Shown here piece by piece: positions 11,800 to 23,269 of a DNA stretch of 64,000 nt; position 1 is the stretch's first letter, and every line of letters starts with the position of its first letter. The translations under genes were made by a program, and so were the position numbers. The notes under the pieces were generated by a model. The model was not told the DNA's origin, made no database searches, and saw only the letters and a program-made list of their open reading frames with translations. The stretch lies in assembly GCA_009617715.1 (NCBI GenBank), contig VTFK01000155.1, positions 682,001-746,000 of the forward strand. Reading direction: 5' to 3'. Source of the DNA: Plectrocnemia conspersa (lineage: Eukaryota > Arthropoda > Insecta > Trichoptera > Polycentropodidae).

Positions 11800-14709
11800 A
11801 TTTAAATTCTATAATAAAAAAATCAAATTTTGTTAAAATGCAATTTTTACGCCAATTTATAATTCCGACAGTATATATACCTAATGCCATGGGAATAATT
11901 TAAAAATAGTTATGATTCAGATTTGATTAAATTTGAATAGTTAAAATAACACACTTACTTGTGAAATAGGTAATATTCCTGCAGACTTGCTTCTTTTAGA
12001 GTTGAGACAGCAGTATAATGGAATTATACTTTACACATATTTCTTATCTTTTAATCAGTTTTGTGAAAAAAAATTTACGGCCAACCAACTCAACAACTGT
12101 CGACAGACTAATCATAATCGGCTATCGCGTCACCAAGAACAACATACGTCATTTCTTTCATGCGCATCAGGTGCGAAATATACATTCTTTATTACTCGCT
12201 TGTTAATATGAAGTCAAACATGCTTGAATTTTATTCGCAGAACAGTTTGAGAAATCTTGATCTATCCACTTTTTAATACTAACAAATAATAAATACGCGT
12301 GTACATTATTCTCTGCATTACTTAAAACATTACCAATACGCTTTAAATGCTCTTTCACTGTAAACCATTTACAAATTTAAATGCGAGTCAAATGGATAAC
12401 TCTTCAATGATTTGCAGAGTTTCTGATGCAACAGCGATGTATTGTCGATTTTTGAGGCTCGTTCTGCTTTCATGGTACTTTTTAAAATTTATAGTGCCCA
12501 ATTTATATTTTCTAAACCAACATTGATATTTATGCTTGTATATTTTCTATATTTCTTTTACAGCACGAATAGTGAAAGGCTATTTAGTTTTACTGTTATA
12601 TATAGACATTCCGATTCTGTAACTATTGTACATACACACAAAACTCTTTTAATTTAGCTCTTCTTACAGTAAATATTGGAGAATGTCTGTGAATTGCTAT
12701 AACTTGATTCAATCCATTTTTAGTCGTAGTATTGCAAATGATATACATATAATATCCATATTTTTAGTTTACAAAAAATCTGTCCTAATCCTTTCATTGC
12801 CACCAAAGGTGACATTCCATTTGAAAAGTTATTTAGTAGTTTCATTTTCTTGCTTAATTATTTTTGTTCCAGGAAACAGTTTTGATGAACCATTGTTAAT
12901 ATCATTTGTTGAAACCATAGAGTAGAGAACATTATGTATATATATTCTTTACTCTATGGTTGAAACAGTAATGAAAAAAATGACAGATTTATATTGTCCG
13001 AAATCGGGTCATGATTTTAATATTGTTATTTCAAGTATATTATTTAATTCATATTTAGAATGCATCAAAATATTTTTTCTTAATAAAGGTCATTATTTTC
13101 TGTAAAGCTTGTGTTCTACAATAATGGTTGTTTTTCAAATTATGTTTTCAGTTAAACATAGAATCGAGATTCATGCAACAAAAACGGGATGAACTGGCTT
13201 AAATTGTTTGTTTTTAATCAACAAAATTATATATTGATTCGATTAAAAATAAAAATATCTTAGTAATATAATTTTTAATATTTCTCACTTTTTAATAATT
13301 TTTTATAAAAAAATGTAGTTGCATTCTGTATTATGTTAAAAAAAATACATCAAATTTTTCGCAATAAAGAATAAAGATATCGAACATATACACTTTTCAA
13401 TGATAAAATAAAACAATAAAATTCTCAAAATTATATTTCATACAAAGAAAATGCTGATGTGGTTTTTAAAACATTCTTTTATAAATTGTCATTCCATAAT
13501 TTCCATTTTTTTTACATTTCGTATATTCAGTGATAAATTATTTTAATTCTAAACATTAGAACTGCAGTAACAAAATATACTCATTAATCAATAATATATC
13601 TGTATCACAAATTAATAAAACATGCATAACAAATTGTCTACTTTTTCCCTTCCGTTAGGCTATATCATCTTAACATTTCAAATCAACATGTAACATATTA
13701 AATTGTCATACTGAAGTTCTAACATCTAGTAAAAACATAAATTAATTACCGAGGATTCAGGATAGGATATGAGGTAACAAATACACCGATAGCTCTGAAT
13801 CCTCAAAAAAGTATTCATATTTCGATGCGTACTGGTAAATAAAAGTGAATTAAAATGAATAAACATAATAGTTTATTTAAAAATCAATTAATTGAAAATA
13901 ATTTCATAACATGCTCAGCAAATCAAAGTGTATTATGGTATGTGTCATTTTTTAGTTATTCATACATATACATTTACATCATCGTTTCGAGCTGTCATAA
14001 GAATCTCATCGCCAGTCAATGTTCAGACATTAATTGCTTGAACGTAAACGTTATAATTTCGGCATCGATGCATAATATATATATATATATATATATGTAT
14101 ATGTACAAACATGTATGCTTTTGAATGTGTTGAAAAGAAAATACATTTCACATATTTAAACAACATTATACAAATGTAAGATACAATATTTAGTTGATTT
14201 CCATTTAATACTTAACAATTTATACAATCAACATTTTTGTACACAAATAATTTTGAATATTGTGTTTTATTAAAAGTTTTTTTAGTGATTTTATATTAAT
14301 AATTATACAATTCGCCGCATGACGCGCGTGACACGAATCACAAACGACGAGACGATTACCACTGTCCAATAATATATGATTTTCACACTTATTCACAATT
14401 AGTTATAAACAAACCGTATTTAAAAGGTCCCGGTGATGAATAGTAGAAACTGAAACACTTTTCAAGTGAGTTTTCACAACACAGCTCTTAAGGGGCGGAT
14501 AGCTTGCAATGCACGAAAAGAAATCTGCTAGCTTATAGCTTCTCGTTTTAAAAAACATACACATATGTTACGGAAACTTCTAATTGATAACATTTATTCA
14601 TTTTTTTCTGTTTATATACTTTTTAGTTATTAATAAACATTTTTGTTAATTTTTTAAATTTAAATCCAATATAACTAAACACCACACAGTACTAAAACGG
14701 GTTCAGCGA
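11800..14709. other. Gene-poor AT-rich stretch downstream of Ythdf
   Basis: Several short ORFs occur on both strands but none shows a recognisable domain, splice partner or non-random composition. It includes the 3' UTR of Ythdf on the right (the stop is at 14712-14710), a TA dinucleotide tract at about 14068-14095 and a 10-bp-stem inverted repeat at 13751-13804 (GAGGATTCAG/CTGAATCCTC). The micro-insertion at 12916-12958 is listed separately. Confidence 0.5.
12916..12958. mobile_element. 43-bp palindromic insertion flanked by an 8-bp direct repeat
   Basis: The insert begins CATAGAGTAGAGAA and ends TTCTTTACTCTATG, so 13 of 14 terminal bases are inverted repeats. GTTGAAAC stands directly before (12908-12915) and directly after (12959-12966) it. 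An 8-bp duplication around inverted repeats is the hallmark of hAT-type insertion. At 43 bp it would be extremely short for a transposon, so it may be a remnant after internal deletion. Confidence 0.6.
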
Positions 14710-17700
14710 TCAGTTAGGCCGTCCTCTGCCTCTTCCGCCGCGTGACGATCCATCGCCTCTCTCCTGTGAAACGATCGAGTATAAGAATAATATTTGATAT
14801 TGAATTGACTTTTCAAAAAATAAATATAAATGAAATACCTTATGTGAACGATATCCGCCGCCGCCACTACCGCCGCCGCCTCCTCCTCCTCCTCCTCCAC
14901 CGCCACCGCCACCGCCAGATTGTTCACGATGCTCTCTGTAGTTTCCGTGCTCGCGATCTCCGCCTCTGTGCCCTTTATAACCGGAATAACCGTCTCCGTT
15001 GTTACTGTGATCTTTGCTATAGCTTCCGCCACCCTGGTCCTTATGAAAACCTACATGATCTTTATGAAATCCGCCACTAGAATGTCCGTGATCTTTCGGA
15101 AAGCCGTGATCTCTATTAAACCCACTATTATGATCGCGATTGTAATGACCCTTGTTTCCGCCGCCGCTACCTCCTCCTCCGCTACCGTACGAGTCGTGCT
15201 TGTTGTCGTATCCCTGATGGTGTTTGCTTCCCTCGTAACCGCCTTGGTGCTGATTATCTTTGTATCCGCCGCTGCCGCTCGGAGGTCCCGCGTTCGGCTC
15301 GGGAGCTTTCCTCATGTCTTCCTCCTCCTGGCGTTTCTCATAGTGGATAAAGTCGTCGAAGATAGACGTGGAGTGTCGATAGCTGTGCATCAACCTGAGC
15401 ACCTGCAAGCCTCTAGCATGAGGTATCTCCTGAGTGTCTCTCGAGTTGGTCACTGGTTTATTTTCGTTATTTTCGAGCCTGATGTGACGGAGTTGCATGT
15501 TCGGCACGTCCTTGACGTATATCCAGCGTACTTTGAACTGTCCTTTCCATTTGTCTTGGGCCCACACGCTCGAGTTGGACTTGTAGTCGACGGGGCTCAC
15601 CATCTGGGCCATCCCGCAAAAGTGTCCACTGCCGTTCACGGAGAAGAAGAGATACACCATGCCTTGAGCTCCGTCCTTTGTGCGCTCGCGAAACGCAGTG
15701 TCCAACCTTTTGTTGCCGTGTTCGGTGCTGCACCAAATTTCATATTTGATACTGCGGTGGATGTCGTCTTCCGAATACGACTTGATGACGAAGAAGCGTG
15801 CATCGCGAGCGCTCAGGTCGAAATCGGTCGGGTTGTAGTTGTTCTTGGTGCGAAGCTTGTCGAGGACCGGGTGAGCGGCGGTCGGCGGTTGGGGGGGCTG
15901 AGGCGGTAGAGTCGGCATCGGCGCGGGCGGAAGCATCATCTGGGGCTGAGGCCTCGGAGGGGGTGCGCGGGGAGGAGCCGGGCCGGCCCACGGGTGCTGG
16001 GCGGCGACGGGAGGTCCCGGCGGCGGCTGCTGAGACATTGAGATCGTCTGCTGCTGGACAGGCTGCGGTTTGGGCGGAGGGGGTTGAGGCGGAGGCTGCG
16101 TCGCCGTCGGACCGTTGTTCTTGGCAGTCTCCCATGTGCCGATGTCCATGTTGTGCTTTCCAGGAACGATCGGCGGCGGAGGCATCCCCGGTCCCTTCTT
16201 CTTGAGACCGGAGCTCTGCGTCGGAGGCTGAGGCTTGGCGGGCTGGCTGGCGATGGTGGCCCAAGTCTTCTTGGGCTGTCCCGAACCATCCTTCTGCTCG
16301 TGCTGCGGTTTGAGATCCTTCTCCGCCTTGGCGTCGCCGAGAGCGAGCCCCTGCACCCCGGCCTCGACGGCTTTGAGGCCGTCGGGGACGTAGTGTCCCT
16401 CCGTTCGATAGTAGTCATCGTACTGCTTGGCTCTGCCCAGCTGTCCGCCCCAGGTCGAATAGTCTCCGTTTCCGTGGAAGTAATTGAACGTCGTCGCCGA
16501 CGTCGGCTGACCGAACGTCGTGGAGAACGGCGTCGTCGACGGACCGAACACACCTGTATGCGAAAAATTAAAATCTGTTGATCGAAAAAATAAAAAAAAC
16601 AACCACTGTGAGAAAAGTTATAACGCAATATTTGAAAAAGTATCGTGCGTATATAATAGTAGTCCGGAGCGAGCGTACCCTAAACACCTTTATAAAAGCA
16701 TACCTTCCATACCGTAAGAATCCGGCTGCGGATAGCCCCCCAGGAAGGTCATCGTGTCCGTTCCGTTGGCAGACCACGTGCCGTCTCCCACTCCGAACGC
16801 TTGGTATTGGAAGGCTGCCGTTCCGGCCGTCCCGTAATACCCTAATAATATTCAGTCGGGCGTAAAAACTTTGCATAGTTAAAAAATGGGTACTTCATTA
16901 GTGCGTTGGCAAGTTACGCACTCGAACGTATGAAACGATTCGGTACGAGTGCGTAACTTTGAGCCGGCGGTGAACTTAATTTCTTAGTTTATGTTAGAAC
17001 GATACAACAAATGAAATATAATGTACGAATGCGATCACAATCGAAGAACGAATGCGAGCGAAGAACGAACCGGCACTGTAGGGATCCGTCGCCGATGATA
17101 TGGGAGGCGCGTACGAAGGAGCCGCTTGCTGTTGATGACGCCATGACTCGGCCAGCTCCTCGCCCGGACTCTCTAGCTGTTCCTTCGATACGTTCGAAAC
17201 TGAACAGAGCAAATTGAAAATTTGTTATTTTTTCGGTATGAGTAATATGGAAGATTTCTCTCATAAAAGGATCCTCAGAATTGATGATATACGATAAAGC
17301 AGCAGTTCCCATTTATTTTAAAAAGCAGTTGTTTAAAATAATTTATTTATAATGCAAGAAAGAAAACATTTATAACTGAAACAATATAATATTAACACTT
17401 TACCAACCGGCAGTTTCACTGCCGGATTTACTCTAAATACCAGCATTTTTCGCAAATCTGCGCGAATTTTACCTTTTTTATTTAAATTTATGTATCTTTT
17501 GATATGGTACGAATATTTCAATGAACTTTTCTAGACATGTTATGAATATATCAATGCATTGATTCAAGCTATTATTAAGTGGTTCTCAACATGTGGTTCG
17601 CAGGAAATTGAAATTAATTTTTACGTTTCCTTATTAGTAGTTTTTAAAATTAATTATCCTGAATTAAAGTATTATAATTAAAATTTAGTTTATTAGCCGT

Positions 17701-20700
17701 GTTCAAATGTAAATTTATAAACTTTTTTTTCCTTATACTTTTCTTTCAAATGGTGTAGACAAAGAAAAAATATGATATTTTATACACAAAAATATAAATA
17801 TGTATACACAGGCCTCGTATAACACGTTCATATGGTTCCACAAAAGCGCTGTGTTATACAAATCCATATTATGCGAGGTTTGCAGTTCATACAAAATCAG
17901 GGTTTGCGTTCCAAGAAAAAAATCTAAATTAGTTAATACCCTTTATTTCTTAAATAAACAATCAAAAAAAATATACATTTTCATATTTATCGATTTTTTT
18001 TAATATGTAACATATAATAGATTATTCATTCATCATCGCTATCATTTAAAATTCTATATGTACGGCTCTATTTCGAGATCAGTTGTAAGTTTTCATCATC
18101 AGAGGACTCTGGAGTATTTTTGGATTTAACCTTTAAGAAATCTGTAATAAGTGATTGTCTACTTTTAGCATATAACTCTTTACGTATTTCGCTATAAGGG
18201 GCCAAGTTCTACTGTAATTCCCTCTTGAACTTCAAACTTCATTCCGTCATAGGATAATTTTCTGTAAAAAAATGTTTTAATTTATCAGCCAATCCCAAGC
18301 CGTCATTTATTCTTTTTTGTTCTTCTTTCTTTGCGCCATTATATGCTGTTTTTGTTCGACCAATGAAAGAAGGCTAACGAAGTAACACAAGTTATCAAAA
18401 ATACTTAGGGTGATGTTTTAAAACTTAAAGTGTCATTATTATTTTTAAAAAAATAAGTGGAAATAAGGACCTCAAGGGCATTGCTCGAAAAGGACGACCT
18501 CAAAAATTAGACGATGATGTCCTGAAATCAATGGTGGAGTCAGATCCTCGTCAGACCATAAAAGAGTTATCGACAAGGAATGGCTGTCCTTGGTCTACAG
18601 TCCAGGATCATCTACGCCGTTTGAGAAAGGACCATAAACAAGGAATTTGGGTCCTGCATGAATTATCTGCAACAACGCCGTACCATCTGTGCATTCCTTA
18701 TCCTGTTTTGAAGTTGACCTATTTTTACTACGTATTTGTAACTAAAAATGAAAGGTGGGTGCTATACAATAATCCTGTACGAAAAAACAATGGCTTTCTT
18801 CCGAGCAAGTACCTGTTCCAACTCTTCGACCACCCCTAACAATAAAGAAGGTATTTTTTTGTGTATGATGGGATTTCTCTAGTGATACACTGAGTTGCTT
18901 TAACCTGGAGAAACCGTTACAGCGATTGTGTATTGTAAACAACTCGAACGATTGAAACATGACATTTAAAAGAAACAATCTGTTTTGATCAATAATAAGC
19001 CAAGAATTTTGCATCATGACAATGCGAGGCCTCATGCTGCAAAATTGGCTCAAAAAATAAGGAAGGTTGAGTTGGAAGTTTTACCCCATCCCTCATATTC
19101 ACCAGATTTCGCAATGTCTGATAACCATCTATTTAGGTCAATAGAACATTCGTTACGAAAAAAAATAATTAAAATGTTAACGAAATAAAAAAAAAAATTT
19201 AGAAAAGTTTTTTATTCAAAAACCAAGACTTCTGCAAAAAGGGAATTGAAAATTTGCCTACACATTGTCAAAAGTTCATTAATAATGATGGAATTTGTTT
19301 TTAAATTAGTATTTAATATGATCTTGTAAATAAATGTTTTTTGCAAGCAAACAAAAATTTTGATTACTTTTCGGTCCACCTAATAGTAAATGCATTAAAA
19401 AGAACACAGTTGAACAAATATAAGGCAACATAATCTACTATACAAATAATTTTTTCCGGTATTTATGTCATATGTATATTTAAAATTATTCCTATATCTC
19501 GACTTTTACTGTTTTCCACAGTTTCAACAATATTTTCCCATATTGTTAACTTTGGTTTCAAATATTCGTAACTTTTTATTTTTCAGATTTTCTGGTAAAC
19601 CTTGATTTTTTCTTATGGCACCGTAGATTCTAATTTTTTTGCTACTGTTATAAAAATTTTTCATATAAAGATGTTGCCATTTGTATTCATTGTTTGATGT
19701 TAGATGTGATATTTGATCTTTGTAACGAAATTGCGGATCAGTGACACTGATTCACAAACCATTCTTATAAATATACCGTACTTTGTGAGCTTACTAGGGG
19801 TTGTATATGCGAAAATTCAATCTTCCACGCCATGGGATTATACTCTTGTCATATTTTACTATTGTAAATATTGGAGTTTCTATTAGTCCGATATTTTTTT
19901 CAGAGATTCCTTCAATGCTTGTGTTATCAGCAGAAAAAGTTACTCCTGACAATCCTTCAAATGGCTGGTTACATCTAATTCAATATCAGTGTCTTCTAAA
20001 GCATTTTTTGTCCATCTTCCTCTTGGCTCACGAGCATCATAACACGTGGACGATTTCTTTCATTAACAAAGGAGTGTGAATCGCTATCACTATAATTTTC
20101 AATGGCATAGTTTTTCTCTATAATACTTTGTTTAGGGCCATTATGGTCGTAGATTAAATTATATTTAAATTTAGAACTACATATATATTCAACACCATGT
20201 TATGTATATGTAATTATTATATTTTATAAACAGTATTTTTCGATTATTCACATTCGCACTTCACATGACAGCATTACTGAAACTGATTCTTATCCATTAG
20301 TTTTTATGTGCATTGTGCTAATTGATACCTAAAAATAAATCCCTTGGATAATAATTACTTAAAAAAATGTGGGAGTCTCACTAATCTGACAATTTTGAGA
20401 TTCTCAGCAATCCAACACAACCTAATAAATATTTTTTAAAGTGCATTTGTCTAAATATATTTAAATAAAATGAAACACTAAACATACATTTTAATTCGAC
20501 ATGGAAACCAATTAAGTGTCAATTGGTGTGACCGGTAGGTAAAGTGTTAATAAATTCTTTCAACGATATTTTGTTTCTGTCAGCGAGGAGCCAAAATCTA
20601 CGTTCACACTGCGTTCAATAGGCAATAACAATCAAAAGTAGAAAGATCTTGTTTTTTCATTCGTACTAAAAAGCAAACAATTGTATGCATTGAATGACAT

Positions 20701-21159
20701 CGTTCTTGTTTTTAGATGACAACGGACACGAGGTCCAATATTCCATTAGTAATTTATCATCTGTGATGAACTTATTAATATTTTTGCACTGATAATTACG
20801 TGAAAAAATAAGAACTTTTCAATTTTCATTGTGCAATAATATGGAGTTAAGATAAGTGGAGAGATTTGATGGTGGTCAAGTTAAAAGAGCTATTTCTTGA
20901 TAAAGAAGTCGCAGGGTCGGGAACCGCCGCAATAAACTTTTCAATCGGTAGCATATGACAGCGGGCGAGGGGAGCGAGGGGAACGAGGGGGGAACGGCGC
21001 ATAATACGTACCGGGGGCGGCTGCCTGGCCTTTCATCCGCTGCTGGACGGCACATGCAACAAAACAAGGAGGCGGTTAAGAGTGGCGGCGTCCGTTCGGC
21101 GGCGGCGTCGAGAGGAAAAGCGAGAGGACGCTCACCTGGTCTGCCACGCCCGCTGACAT
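14710..21159 (-). CDS. Ythdf: YTH domain family protein, m6A reader
   Basis: Cytoplasmic reader of N6-methyladenosine in mRNA. Exons: 21159-21136, 21039-21012, 17199-17071, 16841-16704, 16553-14839, 14763-14710, in phase, 695 codons. The N terminus [13 protein letters not shown] is typical of the YTHDF family. Residues about 18-340 are low-complexity, rich in Pro, Gln, Ala and Tyr. The YTH domain spans roughly 343-517 and keeps the m6A cage tryptophans in [13 protein letters not shown] and VWAQDKWKG, plus [11 protein letters not shown] and [18 protein letters not shown]. Unusually, about 175 residues follow it: Gly/His/Lys/Asp-rich, with a run of 16 Gly and a final RGG-type segment GGRGRGRPN, a likely extra RNA-binding or condensate-forming tail. 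The large exon is much more GC-rich than its surroundings. The last intron (75 nt) is in frame and free of stops. The 3.97-kb second intron holds a piggyBac with a nested mariner. Confidence 0.93.
16909..16959. repeat. Hairpin in Ythdf intron 3
   Basis: AAGTTACGCACTCG and CGAGTGCGTAACTT are perfect 14-base inverted repeats separated by 23 bases, inside the 229-nt intron between exons 16841-16704 and 17199-17071. No flanking target duplication was noticed. Its role, if any, is unknown. Confidence 0.6.
17396..20546 (-). mobile_element. piggyBac-like element in Ythdf intron 2, TTAA-flanked, with a nested mariner
   Basis: The left end is TTAA (17392-17395) then CACTTTACCAACCGG; the right end, read inwards on the minus strand, is CACTTTACCTACCGG after TTAA (20547-20550). 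The 15-base inverted ends differ at one position and both sit on TTAA, the exclusive piggyBac target. The minus strand within about 20100-19440 encodes a broken piggyBac (PGBD4-like) transposase with [50 protein letters not shown] and [17 protein letters not shown]. The Asp normally preceding NFYNS is changed to Lys and stops interrupt the frame. Total 3151 bp, of which about 1 kb is a later mariner insertion. A hAT-like end (AGTGGTTCTCAACATGTGG) lies at 17579. Confidence 0.85.
18349..19386 (+). mobile_element. Degenerate mariner nested in the piggyBac-like element
   Basis: Transposase fragments run left to right on the plus strand: [38 protein letters not shown], then a decayed middle with [13 protein letters not shown], then [19 protein letters not shown] and [20 protein letters not shown]. 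The second catalytic Asp (HHDNARPH) and the [10 protein letters not shown] motif survive, but frameshifts destroy the protein. The right end reads ATTACTTTTCGGTCCACCTA, a mariner-like terminal repeat; the left end near 18349 (TTCGACCAATGAAAGAA) is a weak match. About 1.04 kb, shorter than a full 1.3-kb mariner, so internally deleted. Its lineage differs from the copies at 10.7 and 21.8 kb. Confidence 0.75.
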
Positions 21160-21330
21160 TGGCGCGGCGCAGTGCGCGGGCCGAACGCCTGTGGCCTGAG
21201 GCCTTAGACGGGGCCACCGAACGAGCCGAGGGCGATCGCCCGCTCCTTCGGGGACGGGCGCGCCGACACGGCCCTTGCGACACGCGCTTGGCCTAAGCGC
21301 GACTTCGACCGGCCAGCGGCCGAGACGAAT
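20940..21330. promoter_or_regulatory. CpG-rich promoter and first exons of Ythdf
   Basis: A sharply bounded GC- and CpG-rich block surrounds the first two coding exons of Ythdf. It is the most GC-rich noncoding DNA in the window and ends abruptly into AT-rich DNA at about 21400. No TATA box is visible, fitting a broad housekeeping promoter. The long ORFs on both strands here are by-products of GC content. Confidence 0.6.
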
Positions 21331-21792
21331 ATAAATTCGTGCCGAGCCACTACGTTGCCCGCCCTGCGTGAGAGCTAAACGGTTAGCGCGTTTCTTAGCG
21401 CTCCCAGATCGTATTAATTTTTCTTCAATATTAACATTATCGTTGCAAGATTTCGACATATTGCTTACTTCAACATTATACCAATTCAATACACTTAATT
21501 CGACTTAAATTTTAAAATAAAATTAGCCGAGCGTGACAAAATGCGTGTTCGACATTTATAGTATATTTTCTCTCCGAATCAGCCCAAGTGAGAGACTGTA
21601 AACATTTCTTTATTTATTCATATAAATACGAACTTTATGTCCTTACAAGTTGTAGTAACACAATTAAATTAAATACGAAAAGAAAATTATTAAATCACAA
21701 TTTCAATCAAATATTATAAAATACAGGTCGATCCAATTCGATTTTCCTGTGCTGACAGTACTGTAAATCAGACAACTGTCGACATTTATGAA

Positions 21793-23030
21793 ATGGATCG
21801 GCTAACCACCGCTCAACGCATTATAATTGTTCAATTATTCTACAGAAGTAACGAATTTTACGGGAAGATTATAGTCAATTGCATCATCCTACTGAGCGAA
21901 CAATTCGCAATGTAGTGAAAAAATTAATGAGACTGCAAGCGATGGATATAGAGCATGGCCTATGCATTGTCGTGGCGCCCATTCAGCCGAGAATATTACT
22001 GCTGTAAGCAGAGCCGGCCCTAGGTTATTTGGCGCCCCAGAAAAAAAAAATTTTGCCCCCCCCCCTTATTAACACAGTAGGGTGTATCAAAAAACTAATA
22101 TCAAATTATATTCGTTAACAATATTGTTTGATAATTTTAAGTGAATATTGCAGCTTTATTTTGTATCACGGCATCCCACAAGATCTTGCGCCACAGATGA
22201 TCGCCTGTACTGCCTGCCTCTCAACCCGGCCCGGCCCTGGCTGTAAATGAAAGTGTGACCGATGACCAGGAATTGTTGATTCGTCGGCGTTCGCAGCTTT
22301 TTGGCTCAACTTATGGTTCCCTTTGATACATTTTGCATCTGATCTTACACACACACCCGTATAAAATTCAAATAACACAAGAACTAAAACACAGAGTTCA
22401 AAGCCAGCAAAGAATTTACGCAAATTAGGTGTTAAGAGTAGCAGTAAGTTGGTTTTTCTGATTTTTGAAAGAAAATCTTCTTCTTTGATGAAGTACATTT
22501 CCACCCTTTCTGGATATATTAATTAGCAAAATTTCTGTATATGTGCCTAGATAAATCTTAATGTGATTCACGAGACACAATTAAATGCAAAAATTGGGTA
22601 TTTAGTGCGCATTGTGGTCAGGCGGCGTTATTAGGCAATACTTTTTTTGAAAACGATAAAGGTCGAACAGTTATAGTAAACAGTGAGTGATATAAGCGCA
22701 TTATATCCAACTATTTTTGGCACGAAATCGAATGTATTAATGTGAAAGACATGCGATCCCAACAAGACAGCTCAATTTGTCACACATCGGGTTCGAGTTC
22801 CCAGGTCACATTATTTCACGATTTGGTGACGTTATCTGGCCGCCAATATCAGGTAATTTAATTTGTTGGATTTTTGTGGGGTTACGCTGTCATATATATG
22901 CTGACAAACCCGAAACGCTGACACACCTAAAAAGAAACATCCGCCAAGTTATTGCTGAGATACCGCCCGAAATATTAAAAAAATCATCGAAAGGATCAGC
23001 TGCTGCTAAAGGTTAAGAGTCGGATATTGT
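21793..23030 (+). pseudogene. Dead Tc1/mariner-type transposase, split by a hAT MITE
   Basis: Begins MDRLTTAQRIIIVQLFYRS at 21793, continues with HHPTERTIRNVVKKL after a frameshift, then AENITAV, which is cut by the insertion at 22009-22239. Past it the frame resumes with VNESVTDDQELLIRRRSQ, then HPYKIQITQELK, FFDEVHFHP, GHIISRFGDVIWPP and CHIYADKPETLTHLKRNIRQ, ending IPPEILKK. It is the same family as the minus-strand relic at 10660-11470, in which the DEAHF segment is damaged but GERYRRMIF survives, so the two copies decayed independently. Several stops and frameshifts make it inactive. Confidence 0.8.
22009..22239. mobile_element. hAT-type MITE inserted in the dead mariner
   Basis: The left end is CAGAGCCGGCCCTAGG and the right end, read inwards, is CAGGGCCGGGCCGGG. 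It is flanked by GCTGTAAG (22001-22008) and GCTGTAAA (22240-22247), a 7/8 target duplication. The interrupted transposase reading frame resumes just past it, which confirms the boundaries. 231 bp, no coding capacity; it includes an A10 run and a C10 run. Confidence 0.8.
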
Positions 23031-23269
23031 TTTCCATAATTAAAAAAACACATAAAATATTTGATTAATAAAAGAAAACTGAAGATATCCTTTAATTTGT
23101 ATGTTATTTTTAGAGTTAAAGAGCAGAAGTTGGATCACCTTTTACTAAAGTTATACGAGAAAATCGGATCAGCTACTCATAACTTACACTGATCAGACTA
23201 CCTATATCGGATTTACCTATATGCTAACTAAGCTGAAGCATAGAGCCGCAAAATCCAGGGGCTTCTAGC

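Noticed and set aside
14068..14095. TA dinucleotide tract
   Set aside because: An ordinary microsatellite without further structure.
14920..15909. 329-codon plus-strand ORF
   Set aside because: Lies antisense to the GC-rich Ythdf exon; its composition (Val/Ile/Ser-rich) is the complement of the YTH-coding frame, with no domain of its own.
15936..16628. 230-codon minus-strand ORF rich in Arg and Ser
   Set aside because: Alternative frame of the Ythdf Pro/Gln-rich region; it runs across the verified splice acceptor.
20876..21489. Three ORFs of 110-140 codons on both strands
   Set aside because: By-products of the CpG-rich Ythdf promoter; only the two small coding exons here fit splice phase and family sequence.
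22166..22504. 112-codon minus-strand ORF
   Set aside because: It spans the hAT MITE end and is antisense to the mariner relic.
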